Positions 6,208-14,618 of a stretch of DNA of 26,492 nt are shown here, piece after piece. The notes beneath the pieces were generated by a model. It was not told the origin of the DNA, searched no databases, and was given only the letters and a program-made list of their open reading frames with translations. Within the stretch, counting starts at the first letter, position 1, and the number at the start of each line of letters is the position of its first letter. Position numbers and translations under genes: made by a program. The stretch is from a virus: the IMG/VR virus record IMGVR_UViG_3300007236_000046, positions 1 to 26,492 of that record. One strand, written 5' to 3'.

Positions 6208-8436
6208 TCAAGCAATTTCTTTGATAAATTCGTTCGCGAGAAACCTAGAAGAAATCTTACTCTTTTGGTTCTTCAAAAACGCACTACCAATTTTACGCAC
6301 TGTCGCCTCTTTTAATTCTTCATCAAGGTAGTCATCACCTTGAGTTCCCAATGATGAAGTCTTACAGACAAACAATTTGTTATACCCACGAGTGTCATAA
6401 ACTTTACCAGTTTTAGAAACCTCTTTCCAATCATTCTCCCCAATTTCAAGATTAGCATGAAATATAAGTGTTTGAAATTCTCTTCTATTTTTAACACAAA
6501 AGTAACCAGTTACGGTAAACCCAGTCTCAGCAGAAATCCAATGCAGAAGATTTTGAGTCACCTGGAAACTTCCAGCATACCGATATGACATATCACCAAG
6601 TCGGTATACTTTACGTGAGTATGGGTCTCTCATATAACGTTCAACCCCGCGGTATCTATTCCATCGATTGGATGGGGCATCAGTCTCGGCCATTTGATTT
6701 TCTACTTCGGCCCTCTCTTCATTACTGATATCCAAATCATCACAACTATGAGAGTATCCATCGGTCAGTATAGTTAACACGCACTTTTCAAGTGCATACA
6801 TCTTTCGGAAGTTTGGTAGGTACGTTCTTAAAACAATCAAGTTGTCATCTAAAGGAGTACCACCTAAATTATATTGCTTTGGGAAAAGATGGAAATTGAA
6901 GTAAATATACCCATCCGTAAGCGAATGGTCAGTTTCAAATGTCTTGTTATACTCTTCTAAACCTTTAGTAAAACGTCCAGCAGTTAAGTTACGTGTAAAG
7001 TAAGAATACCACAAACAGGCAACATTGTACATCATTTCGTTGTGGTCTCTGTTAGACATTTCATTACTGAAAATTTCCAGAAGAGAACCTCTACCAACAC
7101 ACCATTCATCCATATAGTCTGAGAATAAAAAGATACGATATGGAATGTTTGTTTTTCTACAGAAGTCAACCAGAATCAAAGCCTGTTCAATCATATCAGG
7201 TACAGAGGACACAATCGAAGATGACCAGTCTAACAAAACTACAACCCCATGATTTTTACCATCAGGTAGTATGGTTGTTCTTTTAAAGATATCATCGACA
7301 ATTTTATATTTTGCTAATCGATTCGTATCCAGTTTACCAGTCTTCGAAGTAATCGCTTTACTGAATCGATGTGCAGTCTGTTGCATCTCAAACTCACGAA
7401 CCATATGATTAACAATCTTCTTGTTCTTATTAGAAAGAATCTTGATAGACTTTTTGATTAAATCGTCATGTTTTTCATACTCTACATTTCTATCATTTCT
7501 CCAATCCTCAAGAACTTTTTTGAAAGTGACAATTTTATTTTTGTAGTGGCCATTCTTCTCGAAGATTGGTAGCAAATCGATTTCAGTACGCATATTCGCT
7601 TCTTCATCGATAAAGGAAGTTTCGTTTTTGTGAGAGAAGTGGTCAGTTACAGATTCTCGGGCACCTTCTTCAGAAGCAACTTCTTCTTCATCGTCATCAG
7701 TCTCGTCACCAATTTCCTGAGTCTCCATTTCTTCCTCAGTTTCATCACCGTCTTCTGAGGTATCACCATACTCTTCATTGAATTCATCTGTTTCAATTTC
7801 ATCACCAGAATCATCAATTTGTTCTAGTGTCTTTTCATAAGACACAATCTCATCTTCATCAGTACGTGTTTCCTTTTCCTTTGAGTATTCAAAGATTGCA
7901 GTTGCACACTCAACAACATCTTCCCATGTCTCACAGCTTTCAGCCATGTCCAAGAACTTTTGTTCTTCATTAGACATTGAAATAAGAACACGTGAACCGC
8001 ACTTGGTAATCAAATTGATTTTATCAATAAGTGAAATTTTATCAAGGTTTTTACCATCAACACCAAAGAAATTTATTTCCATGAGTTCATTGTAAGCAGT
8101 ATGAAACGAACGCTTCAAACCCTGATATCGATTCTTAATATCACGTTCGATACGTACATCTTCAATAACGTTTAAATAACCTTTAAGAGAAGCATTTTCT
8201 GTAACGGTGGAATGTAAACCTTCGTATGGAGTGTTGAGTGCATGGCCAACTTCATGACCCATAAACAAGTCATACAACTCTGGAGATATATCATCTTTTA
8301 GGATAGGACAGCATAAAACACGATTTTCTAAATCAAAATATGCAGTTGGTACTTTTCTATGCACAACTGTGATATTTTCAGATGCCATCAGTTTGGCAAG
8401 AGTGTCTTTAGAATCTCTAATTGTTGTTTGGGTCAT
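6208..8436 (-). CDS. Metalloprotease-like VWA protein (CobT/ViaA-like MoxR partner)
   Basis: A 742-residue protein with three parts. Residues 1-180 contain HEVGH (61-65) and a downstream 'NVIEDVRIERDI' (89-100), whose acidic residues could supply the third zinc ligand: a gluzincin-like metalloprotease arrangement. Residues 190-265 are a very acidic low-complexity linker. Residues 395-570 are a von Willebrand A domain with MIDAS residues D403-W-S405-S-S407, a Thr at 527 ('GGTPLDD') and D559 in 'ILTDG'. This layout resembles CobT, the partner of CobS, and VWA partners of MoxR ATPases in general. With the AAA+ ATPase at 4091-5233 it probably forms an ATP-driven remodelling machine, with substrate unknown. 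It has its own CTTGACA promoter and a GAGAGGAA ribosome binding site. Confidence 0.85.
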   Translation of the reverse strand: MTQTTIRDSKDTLAKLMASENITVVHRKVPTAYFDLENRVLCCPILKDDISPELYDLFMGHEVGHALNTPYEGLHSTVTENASLKGYLNVIEDVRIERDIKNRYQGLKRSFHTAYNELMEINFFGVDGKNLDKISLIDKINLITKCGSRVLISMSNEEQKFLDMAESCETWEDVVECATAIFEYSKEKETRTDEDEIVSYEKTLEQIDDSGDEIETDEFNEEYGDTSEDGDETEEEMETQEIGDETDDDEEEVASEEGARESVTDHFSHKNETSFIDEEANMRTEIDLLPIFEKNGHYKNKIVTFKKVLEDWRNDRNVEYEKHDDLIKKSIKILSNKNKKIVNHMVREFEMQQTAHRFSKAITSKTGKLDTNRLAKYKIVDDIFKRTTILPDGKNHGVVVLLDWSSSIVSSVPDMIEQALILVDFCRKTNIPYRIFLFSDYMDEWCVGRGSLLEIFSNEMSNRDHNEMMYNVACLWYSYFTRNLTAGRFTKGLEEYNKTFETDHSLTDGYIYFNFHLFPKQYNLGGTPLDDNLIVLRTYLPNFRKMYALEKCVLTILTDGYSHSCDDLDISNEERAEVENQMAETDAPSNRWNRYRGVERYMRDPYSRKVYRLGDMSYRYAGSFQVTQNLLHWISAETGFTVTGYFCVKNRREFQTLIFHANLEIGENDWKEVSKTGKVYDTRGYNKLFVCKTSSLGTQGDDYLDEELKEATVRKIGSAFLKNQKSKISSRFLANEFIKEIA

Positions 8437-8450
8437 CTTTATTTCCTCTC

Positions 8451-8466
8451 AAGTATGTATATACTT
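8451..8466. promoter_or_regulatory. Palindrome at promoter, candidate operator
   Basis: AAGTAT-gtat-ATACTT, a perfect 6+6 inverted repeat with a 4-nt centre. It overlaps the -10 hexamer of the promoter at 8463-8491 and the expected start of transcription, the usual place for a repressor site. It could instead be a short 5' hairpin on the leader. Confidence 0.4.
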
Positions 8467-8491
8467 TACCGCAGATGACCCATTTTGTCAA
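8463..8491 (-). promoter_or_regulatory. Sigma70-type promoter for the VWA cassette
   Basis: The minus strand has TTGACA (8491-8486), a 17-nt spacer and TAAAGT (8468-8463). The -35 is perfect and the -10 is 4 of 6. It lies in the 74-nt gap between the oxygenase gene and the VWA gene, giving a leader of about 20 nt that carries AGAGGA before the ATG at 8436. Confidence 0.6.
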
Positions 8492-8510
8492 GTTTTTAAG
8501 TTATTGATTT

Positions 8511-9290
8511 TTAAGAAGAAATAAATTTTTTTTCATAAGTTGGTCGTTTGTTGAACACTTGTTTGTCCTCATCCTTTGCCATAGCATCCGGTGAAATTGG
8601 AGCATAAGTCGGATAAGGTTTTCCCTCTAGTTTCAATCTAAGTATATCTTCATCAACATTCGGGTCCAAATCTATTAATTGTGGGGAGCTTCTATTCAGT
8701 TCAGTTGTGAACCAGTATGATATTGTGTATCTGGCTTTACGTCTAATTTTTTTAACACCATGTTGATGATACATACCTTGGAATATCACACCAGAACCAG
8801 TTTCGGGCTGATATACTGTTTCTTCTGAACCATCTGGACCAGGATACTCTATGAAACTTTCACCACCTCTAAAGTCATCATTCAAATAAAATATACAAGT
8901 CCATTGTCTAGACCTAACCCAAGGTAAGTATCCCTCAGCTTCTAGTCTCAATTCTTGAGTAGAAGTAACATCAGTATGGGGTTCCTGATATGAACCAACA
9001 TGCCATTCGTTTATGGAAGTCATTTCAGGGAAAACTAATTCATCACTTCCTTTGCGAATAGTTCCTATTGCATCATAAATTGGTTTCCACAATAAATCTC
9101 TTATTCTCAAATTTGCGATTTGAGTCATTCTCATAGCATGATAAGAAACAATATCACCAACTGATAATTTGTGAGGATGAGATTTATGGAATCTAATAAT
9201 CTCATCACATTCATCTTTAGTTAATGTATTTCTTATCCAAAGGGGTTCTATGGGTCTATCATCATTTAGGTTTGGATACATCCTATCCAT
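8511..9290 (-). CDS. 2OG-Fe(II) oxygenase (prolyl-4-hydroxylase-like)
   Basis: A 259-residue protein with a full active-site set: H105-T-D107 ('YQEPHTDV'), the distal His H177 in 'HQHGVKKI' and R187 for 2-oxoglutarate. 'WTCIFYLNDDFRGGESFIEYP' (130-150) is the typical core strand pair of P4H-type enzymes. These enzymes hydroxylate protein or nucleic-acid substrates using O2, Fe(II) and 2OG, and they are frequent in marine T4-like phages. The target is not evident. The start overlaps the deformylase stop by 8 nt. The last 60 residues are a Pro-rich tail outside the catalytic core. Confidence 0.85.
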   Translation of the reverse strand: MDRMYPNLNDDRPIEPLWIRNTLTKDECDEIIRFHKSHPHKLSVGDIVSYHAMRMTQIANLRIRDLLWKPIYDAIGTIRKGSDELVFPEMTSINEWHVGSYQEPHTDVTSTQELRLEAEGYLPWVRSRQWTCIFYLNDDFRGGESFIEYPGPDGSEETVYQPETGSGVIFQGMYHQHGVKKIRRKARYTISYWFTTELNRSSPQLIDLDPNVDEDILRLKLEGKPYPTYAPISPDAMAKDEDKQVFNKRPTYEKKFISS

Positions 9291-9774
9291 ATTTTCTTTT
9301 CTCTTTCTTCAATTTACTTTTAACAGCTCTCTGTAGTTTAAGTCTAGAAGCACGTGCAAGAAACAAAACCCCGTTTAGATTATCCATTTCATGTAGAACA
9401 CAACGAGCAGCAACACCTGTTAAATCGAGTTCATGAGTTCCACCCTGAGTATCTTGATATTCAACAACAATGTGTTTCGGACGTTTTAAAGAAACGAAAA
9501 AGTCTGGTACCATGGCATCACCTTCTTTCATTACAACCATCTCTTTCGATACAGCTTTGAGTTGAGGATTGAACATCACAACAACACCTCTGTCTTGTGA
9601 GTTTAAAGCCAAACACCTAACATCATGCCCAATCTGATTAGCAGATAAACCAATGACATTAATCTTTTCTATAGTTTCGGTGAGTTCTTTTTCTAGAAGA
9701 CTGGGGTCCATCTGTGGGTTTTCAAAATCAAAAAACAATGCTGGGGTAGCATTGAACATATTCTTATCTGTCAT
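9283..9774 (-). CDS. def-like: Peptide deformylase homologue with altered metal ligands
   Basis: A 163-residue member of the peptide deformylase family, enzymes that remove the N-formyl group of new proteins. Motif 1 is present as 'IGLSANQIG' (41-49, Q47). Motif 2, normally EGCLS with a metal-binding Cys, is 'EGDAMVP' with D86 in place of Cys. Motif 3, normally HExDH, is 'HEMDN' (128-132), so the second metal His is Asn. The catalytic Glu (129) remains. Two of three metal ligands are therefore changed, so it may be inactive, use other ligands, or have a new role. Phage deformylases are usually linked to photosystem protein turnover in cyanophages. The C-terminus is strongly basic (KLQRAVKSKLKKEKRK). 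It starts 2 nt after the upstream stop. Confidence 0.87.
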   Translation of the reverse strand: MTDKNMFNATPALFFDFENPQMDPSLLEKELTETIEKINVIGLSANQIGHDVRCLALNSQDRGVVVMFNPQLKAVSKEMVVMKEGDAMVPDFFVSLKRPKHIVVEYQDTQGGTHELDLTGVAARCVLHEMDNLNGVLFLARASRLKLQRAVKSKLKKEKRKYG

Positions 9775-9775
9775 A

Positions 9776-11275
9776 TTATCTTAGAGGGTACTTACCCCCA
9801 CCTTTCACTCGTACATTGTCTATTCTAACGCCAAAAAATCTCAATAAAGCAGATGCAGCACGTTTACCTAATGAAACGATATAACTGAACGCACTACGAA
9901 CACGAGACATAATTTTATCTAAAACTTTTTTAGCAGTGTTGGCAAGTTCACTCCCAATATTTCTTGCCATCTTTGATAGCTTAGAAAACATTGCAAACTC
10001 GTCTAGTTGTTGCATTTCTTCCATCAAGAGATTATCTTGTAACATTTCTTCTTGAATTATATCATGAAACGTTTCTTCTGCAAGAGCTTTCTTACTCAAC
10101 TTTTTACTCCTCAGAGCAAGATAAGGTGCACTACCACTAGAGGATTTGAAAGACACATAAAAACTATTACCTCTTGCAAGTACTTTACCTGCACCCTCAG
10201 CAGAATCTAATTGAAGAATATCTGTAATGGCACCTGTATCACGAAACGTTACGATAGAATTTGCAACACCTTGTGATGACGTACCAAATTTCACACGTCC
10301 TGTCGCAGCTTCAAAACAAAAGTGTGACTTGAAAACATCATCACTAAACAACTTATTTAATTGTGAATTAATTTCATTTGCACCGAGGTTTGCATCGTCC
10401 AGTTCTTTAATTAAAGCAGCTTCAGAATCACTCAACTTACCTTTCTTTTGAAGACTCTGAACAGCATCAACCGTTTGTTTGGTACTCAACTTAACCATTT
10501 TTTCTTCTAATAAAGAAGTAATCTCTTTAATTTTTTTAGAACCAGTAGTAGAAGCACTATAGGTAGACATTGCAGCATTAACCGTTGCAATTGCCTCCTC
10601 TTTACCAGCAGACATCAACTGAGAACCACCTGATTTTTTAAGTGAAATGTGTTTGTTGCCGTCAATCAAATCAGTCTTAGGGGTCCTATTAGTGGCACCC
10701 CATTTTGACCAATCCCCCGTTATAGGCAGGACAGATGCACCCAGTTGTTTTAAATCATTAACCCCAAGTTTTTCCACAAAGTCTTTACCGAGTCGAACTG
10801 CCTGTTTCTCATGACCTTCCCAATACTTTTGTGCTCTATCCCACTCAGGACCATCTATGGGTAACTTATTATGTACTTTAACACCAACTGCAATCAGTGA
10901 TTCCCAGTCTTCTCCAGACGGGTTTTTACCAGATAAAGTACTCAACCCATTCATGATTTTATCAACATTACCTACGGAAAATGATTTACCATAGGTATTT
11001 TTGAATGCAACTTGAATCTCTTTCCCTTCGGCTGAACCTTTTGCAACTCCTGTATCTTCGTACTTCTTGATAGTCTGAATCCATTCACTACTATCTTTTA
11101 CCGGAGGTAATTTATAAGAAGCTGTATCTTTTGATGAATAAATCAGTTCACCTTCCACAGACCTTTTGATTATAGTATCAACATTGTTTCTTTTATAGAT
11201 ATCAGTAACGTCAATGTTACCTTCAATCAAAAAAGATTCAGTGAGGTCTTTGTTTAATTGTGTGAAAGATTTCAT
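9776..11275 (-). CDS. Predicted head-packaged protein with PD-(D/E)XK-like nuclease domain
   Basis: A 499-residue protein from the ATG at 11275; an upstream TTG at 11326 would start inside gp46 and is less likely. Its N-terminus MKSFTQLNKDLTES matches that of the 100-residue head-operon protein (MKTFSQISKELIES) and resembles the T4 capsid-targeting sequence MKTYQEFIAEA, with gp21-type sites LTE (11-13) and LIE (16-18). Residues 120-225 look like a restriction-type nuclease core: a helix with E122/E125, then 'PKTDLIDG' (D202) and 'ISLKKSGGSQL' (K213), i.e. D-x8-SLK. Residues 245-310 are helical. The basic amphipathic C-terminus (450-499) is rich in Lys, Arg and Ala. A late motif CATAAATA lies exactly 5 nt before the ATG. 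Packaging and nuclease activity are inferences from motifs. Confidence 0.6.
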   Translation of the reverse strand: MKSFTQLNKDLTESFLIEGNIDVTDIYKRNNVDTIIKRSVEGELIYSSKDTASYKLPPVKDSSEWIQTIKKYEDTGVAKGSAEGKEIQVAFKNTYGKSFSVGNVDKIMNGLSTLSGKNPSGEDWESLIAVGVKVHNKLPIDGPEWDRAQKYWEGHEKQAVRLGKDFVEKLGVNDLKQLGASVLPITGDWSKWGATNRTPKTDLIDGNKHISLKKSGGSQLMSAGKEEAIATVNAAMSTYSASTTGSKKIKEITSLLEEKMVKLSTKQTVDAVQSLQKKGKLSDSEAALIKELDDANLGANEINSQLNKLFSDDVFKSHFCFEAATGRVKFGTSSQGVANSIVTFRDTGAITDILQLDSAEGAGKVLARGNSFYVSFKSSSGSAPYLALRSKKLSKKALAEETFHDIIQEEMLQDNLLMEEMQQLDEFAMFSKLSKMARNIGSELANTAKKVLDKIMSRVRSAFSYIVSLGKRAASALLRFFGVRIDNVRVKGGGKYPLR

Positions 11276-11280
11276 ATCAC

Positions 11281-11288
11281 TATTTATG
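11281..11288 (-). promoter_or_regulatory. Late promoter CATAAATA, predicted leaderless start
   Basis: CATAAATA on the minus strand fits the NATAAATA late consensus of marine T4-like phages. It follows directly on the gp46 stop and ends 5 nt before the ATG at 11275. In T4 late promoters 5 nt separate the motif from +1, so transcription would begin at the A of the ATG. No ribosome binding site is present. Confidence 0.6.
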
Positions 11289-13004
11289 TCAGTCTGCAAT
11301 TCGTGAAAAATTCTTGTGCTTTTCAAACTTTAACACATTCTCAAATCTGTCATATAGCATATCACCTTTGTGGGAGATGATGAATGCGTTAGTCTCTGTT
11401 TCAATCGAACCCAATAGTTTCAAGAAGTCTTCAGTACCAGATACATCAAGAGACGAATCGAACACCTCATCGAGGATAAGAAGATTGGTACTCATACTAT
11501 TCTTCATTCTAGCAATACTTCTCCAAGTGAACAACAAAGACAAATCAATTCTCATCTTCTCACCTTGTGAGAAATTGTCATACTTAAACACGTCTCTGAA
11601 ACGAGATTTAATTGTCTCCTCAAACAATTCATTGAGTTCGAAACCAACGTAGAATTCTAGTTGTGCAAGATACTTGTTAATCAGTTTATTCATAACAGGC
11701 ACATACTGCTTAACTATCTTCTCTTTAACACCTTGGTCTTTCAATAAGAGTTTTGCAATGTCGAGATAGTGTCCGTGTGTGGATAATGACTCTTTCTTTT
11801 TGTGTAATCGGTCTAAAATATCTTCAGCGTCATCAATTCTTCCTTGAACATCGTCATTCTGTCTTAGGTCTTTTTCTAATTCAGTTATTTCTGACAGCAT
11901 CTTAGTTTTATACTTTTTATTTGTTTTAACTTCATTCATCAATTCATCCAATCGTCTCTTCTGTTCCGATAGAAGTTGTTCACGATTAGACATTTCTCGC
12001 AGAGTCTGTTCCAGTTTACTGAGTTCAGTGTTCAACACATGAATTTTTTTCGATACAGACTCAACCTTATGTTCACATAAATCTATCTGTTTTGTCTTCA
12101 CATCATCTGATATTTCTTGACTGCATACAGAACAATGATCATTATCCACAAAAAATTGTTTATCTCTCTTTGAACGTGCGCGTTCAGACTCAAGATTTGA
12201 CATTGAATGTTTAGCTTTATCAAATGTCTCTAGTATCTTACCCCTGCCACTAAGCGACTCTTCAGTTTTGGTGAGTTCACCAGCCTGGAACAACATTTTT
12301 TCTTCTAAGTCGTTGATGTATTTGTCGGTATCATCTACAGTCTTTTTATAACGTTTTACTTTCTCATCTCGATTCTGCTGTAGTGCTTTAAGTTGATTGT
12401 GTAGACCATGTATTCGTTCCTCAAGAAGCTCTATACCATGACGATTCTCATTAACATCATTAATATGATTAGTTACACGATGTCTCAAAATGTTTTGCAT
12501 GGTACTAAAGATAGAAATGTCTAGTAAGTCTTCTACTAACTCTCGTCGGTCTTTGGCTTTCAATTGCATGAAGGGAACAAAGTTTGCAGAACCTAGAATG
12601 GCAACTTGAGTGAACGACCTATAGCTAGTTTTTAGAATATTTTTTTCAAGATATTCTTGATAATCGCGCACTGATGCGTCTTGTGCAACTAATTCTCCAT
12701 CAACGTATATCTCAAACTTATTGGGTTTCATGCCCCGAATAACTTTGTATGATTTTAGTCCGATGGAAAACTCAATCTCTACGACCATTCCTTTGCCGTT
12801 GATTGAGTTAATTAGTAGTTCTTTTTTGAGATTACGAAACCCTTTACCATAAAGTGAAAAACATAAGGCGTCAAGTATCGTAGATTTACCTGCACCATTC
12901 TCACCCAAAATGAGAGTGTTCTGGTGTCTATCTAGATAAATCTCTGTAAACTTGTCACCAGTCGATAAAAGGTTTTTGTACCGAATAGTGTGAAATTTAA
13001 TCAT
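11289..13004 (-). CDS. gp46: Recombination nuclease subunit gp46 (Rad50/SbcC-like)
   Basis: A 571-residue SMC-type ATPase, similar in length to T4 gp46 (560). Walker A is GENGAGKST (34-42, K40). The zinc hook is C291-S-V-C294 between two coiled-coil arms (about 180-285 and 305-410). The ABC signature is 'FSQGEKMRIDLS' (478-489), and Walker B is LLILDE (508-513) followed by the D-loop. With gp47 it forms the Mre11-Rad50-type complex that resects DNA ends for recombination-dependent replication and degrades host DNA. It overlaps gp47 by 4 nt (ATGA). Confidence 0.96.
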   Translation of the reverse strand: MIKFHTIRYKNLLSTGDKFTEIYLDRHQNTLILGENGAGKSTILDALCFSLYGKGFRNLKKELLINSINGKGMVVEIEFSIGLKSYKVIRGMKPNKFEIYVDGELVAQDASVRDYQEYLEKNILKTSYRSFTQVAILGSANFVPFMQLKAKDRRELVEDLLDISIFSTMQNILRHRVTNHINDVNENRHGIELLEERIHGLHNQLKALQQNRDEKVKRYKKTVDDTDKYINDLEEKMLFQAGELTKTEESLSGRGKILETFDKAKHSMSNLESERARSKRDKQFFVDNDHCSVCSQEISDDVKTKQIDLCEHKVESVSKKIHVLNTELSKLEQTLREMSNREQLLSEQKRRLDELMNEVKTNKKYKTKMLSEITELEKDLRQNDDVQGRIDDAEDILDRLHKKKESLSTHGHYLDIAKLLLKDQGVKEKIVKQYVPVMNKLINKYLAQLEFYVGFELNELFEETIKSRFRDVFKYDNFSQGEKMRIDLSLLFTWRSIARMKNSMSTNLLILDEVFDSSLDVSGTEDFLKLLGSIETETNAFIISHKGDMLYDRFENVLKFEKHKNFSRIAD

Positions 13005-14068
13005 ACGTAGCTGTGTTCATCCAATGCTTCAGTATATAACGAACGCATCAAATCTTCAAGTGGTTTTTTTTCACCTTGTATATCAAGTCCCTCGATGTAC
13101 TTGGTAAGAATTGTCAATGTATCTTCTACATTTTCAAACTCACTATCATCCATTGTGTCCATGTGTTTATGGTCATCTACAACTTGTAAGTGTAGTGGGT
13201 TGACCTTAGATAGTTTATCTAACATCATATCAAAAAGATATGGATTCTCTTTGTTCACAACAATCAATTTAACAAATTTATTATCACATGAACTGACATC
13301 CATCTGTTGAATTTCTTCGAAAGTTTTATCTGTATCATCATAGAATACTTTCTCAAACATGGTCAACGGATTGTGAACTGGTAGAATTTCTAGGGTTTCT
13401 GTATCGAAAATGTGAAAATACTTCTCGTCTCCATAGTCAGACCACGTAAATTGCATCTGAGAACCAAGGTAACGGACGTTTCCTATTTGTGACTTGGTAT
13501 GAAAGTGTCCACTCAAAACTGTCTCAAAACGTCTCAGAAACTCTCTAGAGAGACCTGAAGGACAGTTAAACCCAGGCATCATCAATGCACCTTCAATTTC
13601 GAAGTGTCCCATACAGATAGATGATGCAGCTGACGATAAGAAATCTATAGTATCTGCATAATTTTCGTTATTTATCCAGGGAACCAAAGCTATGGGAAAT
13701 CCATCATATTCTTTAACAACTGCTTCAGATATTATATTAATAGTATTATGTTCGAACAATAAAAGTTCCGGTGAATTCACCTCATTTGTAGACTTGTAAT
13801 ACGTGTCATGGTTACCAATCACCAAGTCCATACTGATACCAAGTTCCAACATAGGTTTAATAAAGTGATTTTTGTTGGCAAACAGGGAATTGAAATTGAT
13901 GTACTTACGTCTATCAAAGTAATCACCTAGATGAATGATGTGTTTGATATCATGTTCATCTAAGTACGGGAAGAAAATATCATTGTAGAAACGTGCCTGA
14001 TAATTGGCCATTTCTATCATGTCATTTCGAACACCACAGTGCGTGTCGTTAAGTATCGCTATCTTCAT
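13001..14068 (-). CDS. gp47: Recombination nuclease subunit gp47 (Mre11/SbcD-like)
   Basis: A 355-residue metallophosphoesterase, near the 339 of T4 gp47. The five phosphoesterase motifs are visible: D8-T-H10, 'HLGDYFDRR' with D49, 'GNHD' (85-88), 'GHF' (H153) and 'GHFH' (185-188). These hold two Mn ions for exo- and endonuclease action with gp46. The C-terminal part (about 240-355) is the expected capping and gp46-binding region. The start lies inside the end of gp55 (20-nt overlap), so translation is probably coupled. Gene order 55-47-46 is that of T4-like phages. Confidence 0.96.
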   Translation of the reverse strand: MKIAILNDTHCGVRNDMIEMANYQARFYNDIFFPYLDEHDIKHIIHLGDYFDRRKYINFNSLFANKNHFIKPMLELGISMDLVIGNHDTYYKSTNEVNSPELLLFEHNTINIISEAVVKEYDGFPIALVPWINNENYADTIDFLSSAASSICMGHFEIEGALMMPGFNCPSGLSREFLRRFETVLSGHFHTKSQIGNVRYLGSQMQFTWSDYGDEKYFHIFDTETLEILPVHNPLTMFEKVFYDDTDKTFEEIQQMDVSSCDNKFVKLIVVNKENPYLFDMMLDKLSKVNPLHLQVVDDHKHMDTMDDSEFENVEDTLTILTKYIEGLDIQGEKKPLEDLMRSLYTEALDEHSYV

Positions 14069-14612
14069 AATTGTCTAAGTAATCGTCCAATAAACTTTCT
14101 TTCTTTTTTCTTTTCGGTTTTTTCGGTTCGTAGTTTACTGGATTCATATTTTCTTGCATCCACTCCACACTAGTATTCACATACTTGGGGTCATACTCAC
14201 CATCGATTGTGTCAAACGAACTAAGGAGACCACTACTCTCTTCAATCATTTTTTGTTTAATGAACGATTGTTTTTTCTCACGTTGAATACGTCGAAGAAA
14301 TGCATAGTAGCAAATCTGAGTGATATAGGCAAATGCATTCTTAGATTTTTCACTGTCGAAGTTACCAATATACTGGATACAATTTTCGATTGCATCAGAT
14401 ATCATCTCATCTCTGTAAGTATAGTTGACAAAATTAGGTCTCGTTGATAACCTTGTTGCAATTTTGTAAATACACTCACCGATGTAATTAGACATCATCG
14501 GTTTTTTACTACCTTTGGCAGCGGCCTCTTTATATGCATCTGCATATTCAGATACAGCCTCAGTGAATTCTTTGTTGTTTACGTAATGTTCTGGTTTAGG
14601 TTTGCTTGACAT
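14049..14612 (-). CDS. gp55: Late-promoter sigma factor gp55
   Basis: A 187-residue protein, close to T4 gp55 (185). 'HYVNNKEF' at the N-terminus and the sigma region 2-like segment 'RDEMISDAIENCIQYIGNFD' followed by 'KNAFAYITQICYYAFLRRIQ' match the late sigma family. The C-terminus is acidic (DDYLDNYEDSD), as expected for the sliding-clamp-binding tail. It directs host polymerase to the TATAAATA-type promoters seen throughout this window, with gp45 as activator. No ribosome binding site precedes the ATG. A -10 hexamer TATAAT ends 6 nt upstream, so the mRNA could be leaderless. Confidence 0.94.
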   Translation of the reverse strand: MSSKPKPEHYVNNKEFTEAVSEYADAYKEAAAKGSKKPMMSNYIGECIYKIATRLSTRPNFVNYTYRDEMISDAIENCIQYIGNFDSEKSKNAFAYITQICYYAFLRRIQREKKQSFIKQKMIEESSGLLSSFDTIDGEYDPKYVNTSVEWMQENMNPVNYEPKKPKRKKKESLLDDYLDNYEDSDT

Positions 14613-14618
14613 ACATTT

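Noticed and set aside
6183-6211. TTGACA-17-TAAAAT before the Cys-rich gene
   Set aside because: The -10 overlaps the ATG, so the transcript would start inside the gene. The AAGGAA ribosome binding site would be lost.
4091-8436. Aerobic cobalamin synthesis (CobS-CobT cobaltochelatase)
   Set aside because: No CobN or other cobalamin gene is present. The CobS/CobT similarity reflects the general MoxR-VWA architecture.
11276-11326. TTG start extending the candidate nuclease by 17 residues
   Set aside because: It lies in gp46 coding sequence, has no ribosome binding site and is upstream of the late motif. The ATG at 11275 gives the conserved-looking MKSFTQ start.
13669-13676. GATAAATA inside gp47 as late promoter
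   Set aside because: Inside a coding region with no gene start downstream. Expected by chance in AT-rich DNA.
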